Shown: positions 50,944 to 62,955 of the stretch, in pieces
Layout of the letters: every line of letters begins with the position of its first letter
Numbering within the stretch: the stretch's first letter is position 1
Source of the DNA: Synanceia verrucosa
Lineage: Eukaryota > Chordata > Actinopteri > Perciformes > Synanceiidae
Length of the DNA: 64,000 nucleotides
Assembly: GCA_029721515.1 (NCBI GenBank)
Contig: CM056562.1
Coordinates: forward strand, 11,057,335 to 11,121,334
Direction: 5' to 3'
Position numbers and translations under genes: made by a program
The notes under the pieces: model-generated
Told to the model about the DNA's origin: nothing
The model's database searches: none
Seen by the model: the letters and a program-made list of their open reading frames with translations, nothing else

Positions 50944-53080
50944 ATGCCTCATCGGCAGAGGTTGTTATAGGCCAGTGGCTGTCCAGAGGTCAGATCATTA
51001 CCAATGCAGCCATGGATCATAGATACAGCCCTCATAATAGTCCTTCCTTCATCATTCCCCTCTGACCTAGTCCACAGCTGCACCACCTCTCGTCTTTATG
51101 ATTAAAAAATGGCCCAATCCTTCTCCTTCACACTCACAACATCCCCTATAGACTTACAACAAGTATTCCATCATTATAATTATTCAACCATCCATATCAA
51201 TCGACAAATTTGCCAGTGGTGTCTTTTGCACTGTTGGTCACATGCCAAAAATATGCTATATGATTGTGGACCTCAAATCTCTGGAGGCACTGCTACTGAC
51301 ATTTCCTGTAGAGCTCCTCCAAGGTACTTACAGGTCCTCTTAATTACTACGGTTGGTTATGTACGACTAAACATATAGTTGCAGTCAGGCAATGTCAGTA
51401 ACTGTTCCTGTGGGAAGCTATTGACATTTTGCTTTACTCTACTGGAACAAGCTTGCAAAGGTAAAACATCCATTTCAGAATGATTCCAGTCACTGTGTTC
51501 TTATTGGAAAATTTACTGGAGAATTTCAAATCCATAAAGTTTGCCCTCCTCTTTCAGACAGATTAAATATGAAAATAATATGAAATTACAAGAAATTGTG
51601 TGCTTTTTTCAGATAGCACAGTGCTTCTGCTGCTGGCAGTGTGAGCTGGCAGCAACAGCTCAAAGCCTGTGAAAGTCAAATGCTGTCTCTTTCACTTTGA
51701 GAGAACAATTTTTGAAAATGTGAGCTAAAATGCTTGATGCCCCAAGCATGCTCTACTATCAATCTTGTCTACAGTACCATGCAGCTATGAAGCCTGAATA
51801 ATACAGTAGTAAGAACTATTTGTTCAGCTCCAATGTGTAAAAATTGTGAGGCGCATGCAGCATTTGTCGAATTAACATACAAATTGCTGATATATTATCT
51901 AAAGGATTTTTCCTGAATCTAGCAAGACAGCATTTTCCTGTCAAAATGTTTTACATTCTGTGCAGCATACAGCCTTAGAGGCAGCATGGCGATGTTTTAC
52001 ACTGATGAAATAACCAGGCAGCTTACCAGAATGTTATCACTTCTACTTAGTCACACTGTGCTGAGCACTCATGCATAATTGTGTACATAAGCATTTACCA
52101 AAATCTGTCATCTGTTTGGCAATATTAAGCCGACTCCATTGACTATCCTATTGCCCTTATCATGATATAGTGAACATCTAATGTCGACTGGCTTTAGAAA
52201 GTAAGAGTTTGAACTCAGCACTTTCTTCCAGGCTTTGGTCGTAACCATGCCTTCTCAAAGCCCAGTGTCAGGCTTCTCCTTTGATGTATGGATGGAGGCG
52301 TTTTGTTCAAAAGGATAACCTTTTCTGGGCATTTCTTTGAAATGATAATTCAGCAGCTTGCTGCAGGTGGAGCTGCAGCTCTCTCGGCAGACAGGGTCAA
52401 TCAAAGTCAAATGGAGGAGCAGCTCACAGCTTCACCTGAGTAGCCATTGCCAGTGTCTGGCTGCAGCTGTCAGCCCTGCCACCGACATAATCCCCACTGC
52501 TGGTAAAGGCAGCGGACACGAGGGATGTCACAGTGAGGAGCATGTTTTAAGCGGAATAACGTGGACAGGGTAGTTGTGCTGTCATGGTCACGAAGGAAAC
52601 AGTAATGTTTATGAGTGTTTATCCTGCTCTGACTACGGATGTCAGTGAGACCCAAGCAGAGCTTTTCCAAGATGCAGGCTGTGTGTATGAGTGGGTGAGG
52701 GGGACGCAGGTGTGTGTAATTACATCAGTAATAGGGCCTGGATATGGTCCACCTGCCTCAAAGTGAACTCTCTTTCCAATCCAGTGCTGCTGACAACAAA
52801 GGAGACGAGCGCTCACTGATTGTGTCTTTGATGATGCAGCTAGAAGGCTGTGTTTTATGGGGAGATATTTCTGGCTCAGGAATAATTCGCTGAAATTATT
52901 CACTCTGTCTCGAACAGTAACATGTACTATCAGCGTATGATCACACACACAGCACTTGTATGTCATATATGTCATGTCAGAGATGACATGTTAGAAATAA
53001 TAAGTCTGAAACAAAACAGGGTATGTATTTACTGTGGGTACGTGTCAGTGTATGATTCTTACAGTTTGTTATGCCTAGAC

Positions 53081-53184
53081 GCTGTGATAGATTGGTGACC
53101 TGCACAGGTTCCTTTCCATCCAGTGCATGCTGGTATTTGCCCACCATGACCTTGGTCATGAACAAATAAAGTGAATGAATGAAT
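53081..53184 (+). mobile_element. Divergent retroposon fragment with (GAAT)n tail
   Basis: The order CTGTGATAGATTGGTGACCT, then CCAGTGCATGCTGGTATTTG, then CCATGACC and a terminal GTGAATGAATGAATT follows the common fish repeat that reads GGTGACCTGTCCAGGG, CAGCTGGGATAGG, GTGACCC and ends in a tetranucleotide tail. It is more diverged than the copies at 490 and 4613 and has a GAAT rather than GGAT tail. No target duplication is visible, consistent with greater age. Confidence 0.6.
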
Positions 53185-56100
53185 TATTTCAAGCCAGTGT
53201 TAATTTGGTATATCAGTCTCCTGTGGTTGTTGTCCATCTGGACGCTACCATTCTGAATGAGTCGATGCCGCGGTAACGAGGCAGCACAGGACACATAGAC
53301 ACAAATCTCCCTTGGGTTTGGGCTCCAGCTGGAGCAGACATGCTAGGGCAGCCTGTCCCTGTTATTGTTTGTGACAGAATCAAGAAGGAAAAGCAAGTAG
53401 CAAAAGTGCGTGGATTGTGCCTGCACGTCAGATTCTGCTGGCAGTACCCCCAATGTAATTATGGGCATGGGTGGCCAGCTATGACAGCTCATCTGTCAGC
53501 CAGCCAATAGGAGTCTGGGGCACCTGGTGAGCCCCGTGCCAGAATGATGAGCCACACATACACACAAATTAAAAATTACATGCACTTTCACATGAAACAA
53601 GAAATGTGGGTGAAGGACCCGTGCATTTCATGTGCCATGCAAATGAGTTTTACAGGTAAAGGTTGCACACCTGACGTTTTAATTTTAATTAATCTCATCT
53701 TATATATTCAGAGCCCAATTACAACTCAGAAGCATTGTTTTTGAATTGATTAGGCAAGATGATGCATTCTTTAACCTGCATCGTTAAATATTCCATACTA
53801 CAGCAGTAGTGTTGACTAATAATGTCTGCACCATAAATTAATGTCTCTGCGTTGTAATAGAAAATACAGAATGTCCTGCCACATTGACTTCACATGTTTT
53901 TCATCAGGGATGAAATAATAAAAAATGCAATTTTTTTTTCATTTTGATGTTCCTCTTATGAGGAAACACTCTATCAGTTTCTATCAGAATCGATGGATCC
54001 ATCACACTCATATTTTTTTTTTTAGCTTGGTCTCATAGAGTGACAGGTCAAGCCAACAGAACCTTATTGTGCAGAACACATTGCTGTCAAGCCATCCCTC
54101 TCATATGCAACCAGGAGCCCCAATCATATTGCGCTCACTCTTTGGCAATGGCTCTCCAATCAGGGATGAGTAATGACGAGGCAGCCTTGCATGCAGTGAT
54201 CCCAGCTTTCTAATTAGTCTTCCATTAACTTTTTCAACCTTGGCGGCTGCAGGCTGCTTGCTCAACACACACAGACATACACACATCGCAGCCTCAGACC
54301 AAAATATTGGGCCTCTTCTCCAAAATTGGAAATCAAAAATTAAGTATTTAGTAACATTTTCTACTCTGCAGTGTTCCTTTACATCGCACTCACTTTCACC
54401 CTAATTGGCAAAAAATTGTGTTTTGTAATATTTGTTTTCCTATCTATTTCACATTTAAATCTAGTTATACTCTTACACTATAATGCCATTTTTTGGATCA
54501 TGTTTCCCCCTTTGTATGTGTATTCATCAGTATAATGCAGGATTAGTGTGTTATCACTAATCCTCATGATAATGATGTATTTTGCAGTGATTAACATTAG
54601 TTTTTTAAACCCATGGTTTAGAAATATGCTCTCCAACTTTTCAAAGGTGCTTCATCCAACTGTAGATGCAGATAAAGTACTGTATGTGTGCATGCAGGAG
54701 ATGAGCTTGAACATCAAAGCAGACACTACACACTAGTGAAATTTACTTTTACAAAGAAAAAAGTCACAGATCACCTTCTCTATTTTATTTGATTTGCTTT
54801 ACACTGTCTTGGCCAGCAGTGTTTGTTTAGATACAGACAGAATGTGTTCTACACCAGCATTTCTGTTTTTTATTTAGCATCCTGATCTGGCTGGTACAGT
54901 ATCTATCAAAGCCCATATGATGTGTTTCTGATCTGTGGAATAAAAGAACTTGCTCAAGCCGTCTGCAGAATGTGGACATGCTATAAGAGAAAGTAAGAGA
55001 TTGACAGAGAAGGAGTGGGAGCCGGACAGAAGAGTCAACATGACATAGATACTAAGATTTCCTTTTTGTTTCAGCTAAAGTTGTTTACTCAGAGTAATAT
55101 TTCTCCATTCCTTTATCACATCAATGTAGTTTCACAACGTAGGATAAATGTAATCAACGTCAATGGTGTCTGTGTGTGTGCGTCTGCACTTCTGTGTGTT
55201 TCAGTGCTAGGCATGAATTTATGATTCACCCTGTTCTCACAGCGGGCAGTCAGTTTTAGAATGGAGCACCATAAAAGAGTAATGGAAATTCCTGGGGAGC
55301 TGCTGTCCTGTGGCCTTCCAGCACCCACTGGTATGCACTATCTTGGCGTATTATCACTTTTCTCACAATCTGTTTGTCAGCGAGCCCACGACTTCAAAGG
55401 AGACTTAAAGCTTGCTTTCATTTTCTGCTGGGGTGAGAGAGTGAGTCTACATTTTATGAAAAAAGACCCCCCAAGACATCCAGCAAAATAAAATGTTACC
55501 ATCGTGAATGCAGCTCCTAACATTTACTCCAAAGCGCGGTTCATAAACTATTAATAGATATATGTCTGTATGAGCACCAGAAGGGTGCCTCTTTTGAATC
55601 AGATCCTTGTGTTGGGCAGGGTCAGGAATTGGGCTAAAGCTGGTGAGCTGCCTTTATTCCCCCTTGACATCACTATCCTGCATAGAGGAGGATGGGGGCG
55701 GATAGCTACCATTATGGCTGTTGTATATAAAATTGCCATTATTCACTCAAGCGGTTATCTGCCGCTGTGGTGTGTAATGCATCTCTGTGACTGTGACTGA
55801 TGCCTGCACATCTAAGACTCCACTGGAGAAGGGTGAAAGTGAGAGTGACCTCTTTCTCTGCTATATTTCAAAAGCTCTCTGTATGACTCATTTTTGACAC
55901 ATTATCACAGCAGTATGGAAAGTGTACATGGCCAGTTTGTAACTTTTTATCTGTGTTAATAAACCAAGAGCGCTCTCCCTGTTTCATCTCCCAGTATGAA
56001 TTATAACACTCAGAGTTGTTTTGGCAAAAAACAAAATGGTTATAAGATTTAAACTGAGCCAAGCCAATAGATGTAAATATTCTGGACGTTAATTCATAAG

Positions 56101-57247
56101 TAGTAAATTGTCATTAAACACCAAACACCACCAAAGCCAGTGAGTTCGTTCTGAGTTTGTTCTAGTCATCAAACAGAAGCAGACCCCTGCTTTCTAATCA
56201 AAAGTTGGATATCAGTGCCAAAAATATAATGCCAACCCCACACAAATAATGGGTCAGTGCACAGCTGGTAGTTGGAGCATCGGGAGCAAAAGCCAAGTCG
56301 TTAGAAAGTTTGAAATGTCAGTGCTAGCAGTAAAGAAACAGAGGAGTGACTGGCATTGATCATTAACACCCACTGATCTATTCAAATTAACTGTGACAAG
56401 AGCCTGATTTCATCTTTACTGAATCCTATAGACATTCATTCACAGACACACTTTAGCAGACTACAGTACGGTAGAAGTGAACCTGTCACCTCTGCATCTG
56501 TCTGAAAGAAATATTGTGTATATAACATATTACCTTTTTTTGCTGGTGTTGACAACTTAACTATCCAACAACTGCACAGATGTGAAACAAAGAAATCTAA
56601 GAAAAGAAAATAAATAATTGGCTAATGGTAACTTCTGGAATGTTTGCTTATTTTAGATCTATAGGACAGAAATGTATATTCTTGCCATTGTCTGTATTGT
56701 TTTTCATAATGTTGAGGAAAAAAAGAGAATAAGTCACTTTGTTTTCCATTAAATGTTTTCACAAATTGTTTTTTCATGTTTGAGTTTTCAGTATCAAATG
56801 TACTTATTCCATGTTGTTTGTCTTTTCAGCATTTAATTATGTCTTTATGATCCTGGGTAGGAGGGTAAAATACTTTATTTGCAATTTTCTCTTGTAATTT
56901 TCAATTTGAGTGAAAATATTCTACATTGCTCATCTTTAATGTTGTAATTTCATGTCATTGCACTTTGTTTGATGCCGAGGCATATTACTCTGTTCACACA
57001 ATGCACCCATTCAATAATACTTATTCTGATGTGATGTGCGGTAATATTCTCTACAATCTGTCTCAGAGGGTCTAATTTGGATGGTTTTGATAGGGAGGGG
57101 AGCTAATTAGATTTCTGAATGGCTATGATTGTGATCAGCAGATCTGAAGTTGTCCAGCTAGTTTGTCTACCATGTAATTCACCAGAGAGACTTTGTGCAA
57201 TCACTCATTTCTTTTCTCTCTCTTTTTCTCTTTTTATTCCTCTGCAG

Positions 57248-57326
57248 ATCACACGGGTCATTTTCTGTGTCTTCCTTGAAAACGACTTTGCCATCTACAA
57301 GAAGAAAATGTCTGCCATTTTTCCAG
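57248..57326 (+). CDS. macrod2: MACROD2 internal exon, last strand and helix of macrodomain
   Basis: This 79-nt exon has a pyrimidine-rich acceptor ending CTCTGCAG and a donor CCAG|GTGTGT. It enters in phase 0, matching the phase-0 exit of the 9804-9877 exon, and encodes 26 residues plus one base (phase 1 exit). The peptide begins ITRVIFCVFLENDFAIYKKK and continues MSAIFP. It matches the MACROD2 hallmark (D)RIIFCVFLE-x-DF-x-IYKKKM, the final beta strand and C-terminal helix of the fold. Joined to the previous exon, it reads without a frame break through PDK-ITR, where human MACROD2 has a similar V-D-R turn. The frame stays open for about 43 codons upstream into the intron, but that stretch is not family-like and is cut off by the strong acceptor. 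The exon lies 47,370 bp downstream of its partner. Confidence 0.94.
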
Positions 57327-60300
57327 GTGTGTTTATTTCCACCTGACTGGACTGCATATTACTAATACCATTGCATTTCAACATTTTAACATGTTGGAGT
57401 TTTTGAGATTTTGTGTATTGTGTGATGTCACCATCTATCTTGCTGCCTTGTTACTCATAGAAAACATTTGCAGCAAGAGAAATGTAGTCCTGGTAGCAGT
57501 CGTCAAAGGACCTGTCAGGCTCGGGTGACACCTTCAAATATAAACAAAGTCAATCCCCCTGCATGTCCATTTCTGAGATTAACAGTGAGAGTTATGCTGA
57601 CAGTTAGTGATACAAGTGTCAGATACTCTCTATGGATTGCCTCAATAGGACTGGAATAGTTAGGCTTCTTGTCAGCAAACCAGCAAGCCGTTATTTTACA
57701 TAATCATTCATATTCTGATGAGACTTTAATGTCAGATTTGATTGACTGTAATAATAGTCGTCAGCAGTGAATGTCTTCTGCCAAGAACTTAGAAATTCAG
57801 GGATTCATAGCAACCACTGATCATCCTCGGTTACTGCTCCTCAATTTTATATGTGAAACAAACAAACATCCATTATCTTCTACTCCCACTCTCTTTTCTG
57901 TCTCTCTCTCAATTCCCCGCCCTCCCCCTTTCACGCCGTCATCTTTTTTCGGGGGCCAGGAGCAGTCACTAGCTCTGATGGGGGCTCCACGGAGGATTGA
58001 GTTTAATAGCTGGGGAGCTGAAAAAAGCTGGCTGGCTTCACCAGCCTAGCATTACCTCCCATTTACCTCACTTTTCCCTCCACACCTCCCCAATGGAATA
58101 CCGGCTCTCAGGCCTTCATCTCTCTGCTCCCAGATGTAGAGTGTTTTGTTCCCCCTGTGCTCCTGTCATCTGTCCCGCTCCCCCGCCCAGGCTCTACCCT
58201 GAAAGATTACATTCTAGGGAGAGACCTTAATTATAATGTCTGCCCCCATGCACCCAGCACCCGTCTCATCATATTAGTGCTCTGAGATGAGAATCTGGAG
58301 CTGTTGTTCTCCAGCTATCACTCTCACTATTTACAAGTGCTGTCAGTGGATAAATGTCCTGTACCACTCTGAAACAGAGAGGAGACAAAATAGCAGGGTT
58401 TGTGCGTGCCACAAATGGAAATCAGAAAAGTTCTGCTCCATTATTAGAAGATTACTCTTTAAAAACTATTGTTTACCATCATGCGATGAGTTGCTAATGA
58501 GGGAGGCAGAGGTCAGTCTTTCATTAAATGTGGGGTCGTTCCAGAAGGCTACCACCGCACACACCATGTCAGCCCACGCTCGTTTCCACGTCACAGCGTC
58601 TCACCTGTCACGTGCCCTTTGACTCCTGGGGTCAAAGCCACCTTTATCACTGCGCTGTATATGTGTGGGCTGGAGAGGATATTAATTCCATTATGGACCA
58701 AGTGGCTAAATAAGTGTGACATTCCCACTCAGGGTCATTGTCTGGAGTGAGGCTTCACACCCGCCTACACCTGCTTCAGTCTTTCACCTGTGCTTGTTAG
58801 AGCTTTTACCATCTTCTCCCAACAAACAAAACAAAAACAACAGCTCTTTTAAGATATACGTATGATGAGGAAAATTCAAAGATAACACAATTACTGGTGC
58901 TGTGATTGCAGACTAGACACTCAAATAAGGGAGTGAATTCGTTGATTTTATCCAGCCAGGATTCATCACGTGGATGAGTTTAACTGTAGCTGATAGGTGT
59001 GCTTTGAAGAAAGAAATGCTGATTGACATAATTACACCATGTGGGGAATGCATAACCCTGTAGTGTGAAAAGACTTGCATTTAGCCTGCACGGAGTGGCG
59101 GTAGTGAATAGAGGCTGTGAATTAGCTCTGCAGGTGTGCTTGTACGCTTTATGAACTTCCCATCATCCTCGCTGCTAGACACAGACAGTCAGGTAGATCT
59201 TGCGGCAATGCTGAATGCATCACACAGAGGCCTGAGACCGTTCTGTCTCATACAGCATGCTTTTGCTTTCAGTAACCCTCTGTCACTTCCACCCCCTGAA
59301 TTCCCTTTCCCTCTATTCCTCACTCCTTTTCACGTACACCCGTCCTTGCTCCCATGCCTCTAGCCCATCACGTCACCCCTCCACTTTCTGTCATTCTTTC
59401 TCATTATGTCAAGGGGGAGCTTCTCCACAGCTTCCTCTATCAGCAAGCTGTATTGTGAATAGTGGCCTTGATCGTTCTGTAATTTGTATGTGTGGTCTTG
59501 TGAAACTCAGGATCCTTGTGAGTCAGTATCAAGCATGTCTAGAGATGAGAGTAGGCACAATGGATTTTTTTTTATTGAAGTCTTACTATTCTCATTTTTC
59601 ATTGTATAGCTGCTTTCCTCATATTCACGCAATCTGTCAAGTGACAATGACTGGAGCAGGAATGTGTAAACAGGACATTTGCATACAGGAAATTGCTTTA
59701 TTACAATGTGCATTCCCTCAAGCTGTCACTATGAGAGAGCCAAAATATGGCCTGTGCTGACAGGAATACTCGTGCACACCTGCATACAGGCAAGCCCTGC
59801 CACGATGCACAAATATGTGTAAAACAGGAAGCTGCACCTAATTTAGTGATCACACTGAAACATTAAAACAAAATATTTCAATGTGGTTTTGTGTCCAGTG
59901 TTCATATAGCCTTGCATGAGGAGCATCTGTAGAAACAACGGAGTTCATACAAACAGAAAAAGGTTGTTTAAATGTGTGGCAGCTCAAGGAGTATTTCAGC
60001 TGTTTACAGTTATATATTGTATATAGGAGGTCTCTCAAACACAAATACTGAAATATGCAACTAGCTAATATACATAGCAACTATAATGTAAAGCTTTTGC
60101 CTCTGTAGTACCATTCACCATCCATTATCCTCCTCACCAACTGAGCTCATAACCAGTGACATAATGACCTATTCATTACTTTGAAAAGCCATAAACCGTA
60201 CAAATCTCAAAGGTGCTATGACACTATCTGGTTAAGAGGCATAAGTGTTTGCATCGTTCAAACAGATAAACACACCAACAAAACAGCACCTAGAAAATGT

Positions 60301-61253
60301 CAAGAAATTACCATGGTTGTATTTTTAGAAGAGAAAAAAGTATGACAGAACTTAATCAATGTAATTAATCATATGACATGATTCTGTTAAGTATTCAGAT
60401 TTGCTCATAGATCGTGATTGACCACATGCTTGCCTTGGCACACATTATTTGCGAGCGTGGAAGCAGTCAGGCAGCTGTGGTTGTAGAGAGTAAAAGCATG
60501 TTGAAATTGATTCTGGATACTCTCCTTCGCTAATATGATCCGGGTGGCTGCCCACAAGCTGGGCTCCATCTCTTCTTCTCTTCAATCAGCCACAGTGCTG
60601 ACAATATTAACACAGCTGACAGATCTGCAGGGGCTGCTGCATTCTCCCCAACTGTTTCTCTGACTTTCCAGTTGACATTTGTTTACATGGCTTTTAATAC
60701 ACTCCATACTCCCTAACCCATAACCCACACACCTACCACCCAATGTCTATAATAGAAGCAACCCCCTTCAAAAGAAGAAGTAAAGCTGTGATATGCACGT
60801 GCCTCTGCGCATATCACACGCATATCATATGTGAACAGAGGATGTGAAGGGATACAGGAACCCTGTGAGGGGTGAAAATTAAGTCTGTGTTGCTTTCACA
60901 AGGTTATCCCTTTGGGCAGGGAAATGAGGAGGCCATGGTGTGTCAAAAAGCACATTGGCTGAGATTCACTAAGTCAACTTTAGCAGATATGATGATTCAG
61001 TTTAGTTCTTCATATGTGAAAAAAATTTGCACATAAATCACAGACATGTCGAAAGTACAAAAAAAACCTACAAAACCATTTGCTATGTGCTTAGCAACAT
61101 ATGAATACTTTTTGACAGTATAGAGGTGCAGAACGTGCTTGGCTGTAGTACAGTTTAAAACTTTAAAGCCTATGTCCTTTAAACCCCTCACTATTCCACG
61201 GTGTGAGTGAAAAATGTGACTTATAGCTTTATAACTTTCACTTTCTTTTCAAG

Positions 61254-61505
61254 AATTTGATGAAAAGATGATCAATACGGCTTTGCAAGAGTTAAATGTG
61301 AAGATGAAGTCCACCTTTAGTTTAGCTTTGCATAAAGGTGTGAAGGAAACAGCTGGCGTGGCTTTGCCCAGAGTATAAAAAATATGTCTTGAAGTACTCT
61401 TAGATGTCATAAACATTTTCTATCTTGTTTGTTTAATCATACATAAACCAAGTATTTTTTTTTTCTTTGATGTGTCGAACTATCTCCTGGCTAGGTCCTG
61501 TAAGT
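61254..61505 (+). mobile_element. Degenerate teleost dispersed repeat
   Basis: The series GATGAAAAGATGATCAATAC, GTTAAATGTGAAGATGAAGT, TTTAGCTTTGCATAAAGGTG, GGAAACAGCTGGCGTGGCTT and TGCCCAGAG, then CTTGTTTGTTTAATCATACA and CTATCTCCTGGCTAGG, follows in order a very common fish repeat. That repeat contains TTAGCTTAGCATAAAGACTGG, GAAACAGCTAGCCTGGCTCTG and TTGTTTGTTTAATCCGTAC. This copy is well diverged. The family class is not determined. A good-looking splice acceptor at its left edge opens a frame of about 40 codons, but that is a by-product of the repeat. Confidence 0.6.
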
Positions 61506-62497
61506 TTTGTCATGATTGTGATGCCAGTGTGTCATAAAACATGATCGTTAGTAAGCTTTGAGCTCACTGATGCTTCATATAGTTAGCAGGCAGAAATGAG
61601 ACTGATCCTGAACCTCGGAACATAAGCAAATAATTTAGTTTTTCAAATCATAAGAGTTCATTTATTCTAGTTATACACCCATGTGTGAATGGTGCAGGTG
61701 TGTTGTGGCATATATTGTTATTCTAGACTAAGTCACATATGTTTCGTGCATTGACAGTGGTGTTGAGCAGTGGTAATAATGTCGCAGCATGTGGCCGTAG
61801 CGACATGAGACAGCCCATGTTTCCATTTCTTCACTATTGTTATACTGTATCAGTGGGCCATCCTCTGTTTCCCCAAGCAGGGTTAGATTAATGCACTGTA
61901 GCCTTTTATTCACTGTTATACAAAAGAAAAGTCTGTTGCTGGATCCACTGGGACCTTTGATGGTTACACTTCTACAGAACAGATGACAACAGCCTTTCAT
62001 CAAAGCTAACGCTTGCTTTTTGCTTGTTAACCACAGCGCAGTTATTGCTCAGACTCAAGCACAGCCATACGCACACATATACATAGGCATACATTTGACA
62101 TTGCACGTACTCCATTAATATAAACCGTGCATATTAAAACTCAAGCACATGCATACTATAAATACAGTGGCTTGACTTAAAGAATCTTTAGTGTGTATAT
62201 GAGTTTGTGGTATCCACAGTCTGCAGTTCCCCCTGAAGCAGCATCCAACGTCTCTCTCACATCTCCCACTGAGCAACACAACTCATCCACCCAGAAACAC
62301 CTTTAGTTCACTCTCGTCTGCCTCAAACAATAGACGTATAGAGAAAAGAAAAGGAATATCAAAGGATTTTTCTTAAAGGCACAGTTGTCCACACCCGCCT
62401 GCAGTCCTTGTAATTTGAGGAAATGGGAAGTTTTGTTTAATTTATGCTGAGCCCTCCAATATAGGTTTAATTGAAAAAGAATGTCTCATGAATGTGG

Positions 62498-62543
62498 ACC
62501 CCCACCCCACCCACACACACATACACACACACACGCACACACA
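62498..62543. repeat. C-rich then (CA)n microsatellite
   Basis: ACCCCCACCCCACCCACACA passes into CA units with TA and GC interruptions. It lies about 370 bp upstream of the predicted 39-nt exon. Confidence 0.85.
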
Positions 62544-62916
62544 GTCATTTGGTGTAATAACTCACTAGATCCAAGGCCGTCTGGTGGGGGAATTTAGGGA
62601 GGCTGTGAAGGGTTGTTGGTAAGATTTTAGAGCGTGGCAGCTGGTGTAGAAGGAGGGGAGAAAAAAGTTTCAACAGCCAGCATTTGGACATGTGAACAGG
62701 ATGGGAACATACCAAAAGAAAAAAAACATACTTCCATCACATTCTACGGCAGGTTTTAGGTACATCATTGGTTGACTGGTTTAAGCAGACAGAATACATA
62801 GTGTCAAAATACGGTGCACTGACAAAATAATCAGGTAGACAATGTGTGATAACTTGCTGCATTGTACATTATAAAATAGCATGGCTTGACACGCTGTCTT
62901 CTTCCCCCTCTGCCAG

Positions 62917-62955
62917 ACAATGACATGGAGGTTACAGAGGAGCAGCTGAAGGGAG
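62917..62955 (+). CDS. macrod2: MACROD2 internal exon, start of acidic C-terminal tail (predicted)
   Basis: This 39-nt candidate exon follows a good acceptor (CTTCCCCCTCTGCCAG) and precedes a near-consensus donor (G|GTGAGT). It enters in phase 1, as the 57248-57326 exon requires. The G left over there plus AC gives Asp, and the peptide is DNDMEVTEEQLKG with one base left over (phase 1 exit). In human MACROD2 the macrodomain is followed at this point by an acidic, low-complexity tail beginning with a VDDNNEEEEDVEM-like stretch. The fish peptide has the same DxN/E-rich character and the same place in the protein, though little residue-by-residue identity. Phase compatibility, both splice sites and composition support it. 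Its short length and weak conservation keep the call below certainty. The donor could alternatively be read one base upstream (GGGA|GGTGAG), but GTGAGT is the better match. Confidence 0.72.

Larger units (their letters stand above)
44911..53080 (+). other. Intron stretch without genes
   Basis: About 8.2 kb holding only the microsatellites at 47634 and 50856. Frames of 109-121 codons (46675-47004; 48661-49020 minus; 49387-49752) show no motif. No other repeat was recognised. Confidence 0.6.
9878..57247 (+). other. macrod2: MACROD2 intron of 47,370 bp
   Basis: The intron begins GTAGGA at 9878 and ends CTGCAG at 57247, with phase 0 on both sides. It is mostly AT-rich single-copy-looking sequence interrupted by microsatellites and short non-autonomous elements. 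The mammalian MACROD2 gene is also dominated by very large introns. In mammals FLRT3 lies inside one of them, but no leucine-rich-repeat coding sequence is seen on either strand here. No nested gene is supported. Confidence 0.85.
57327..62916 (+). other. macrod2: MACROD2 intron of 5,590 bp
   Basis: This phase-1 intron runs between the last macrodomain exon and the predicted 39-nt exon, with GTGTGT donor and TGCCAG acceptor. Its contents include a degenerate fish dispersed repeat (61254-61505) and a CA-rich microsatellite (62498-62543). The rest is unremarkable. The open frames at 57771-58049, 58287-58622 and 59257-59760 are compositionally like intron sequence and show no motif. An additional small exon in this interval cannot be excluded. 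Confidence 0.75.

Noticed and set aside
57119..57247. In-frame ATG and about 43 open codons upstream of exon 57248-57326
   Set aside because: The peptide there is not macrodomain-like, and a strong CTGCAG acceptor with pyrimidine tract precedes the conserved codons; it is intron.
9878..57247. Nested FLRT3-like gene inside the large intron
   Set aside because: FLRT3 has one long coding exon with leucine-rich repeats; no frame approaching that length or composition exists here.
59257..59760. Longest open frame in the window (167 codons, +)
   Set aside because: Cys/Ser/Leu-rich with no motif, overlaps another frame, and has no splice or promoter context; expected by chance in this length of intron.
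61254..61378. Possible MACROD2 alternative terminal exon
   Set aside because: The sequence aligns in order with a widespread fish dispersed repeat and there is no nearby polyadenylation signal; kept only as an exonisation candidate.
62163..62190. ACAGTGGCTTGACTT resembling a common fish transposon terminus
   Set aside because: The similarity breaks off after about 12 bp and there is no partner terminus.
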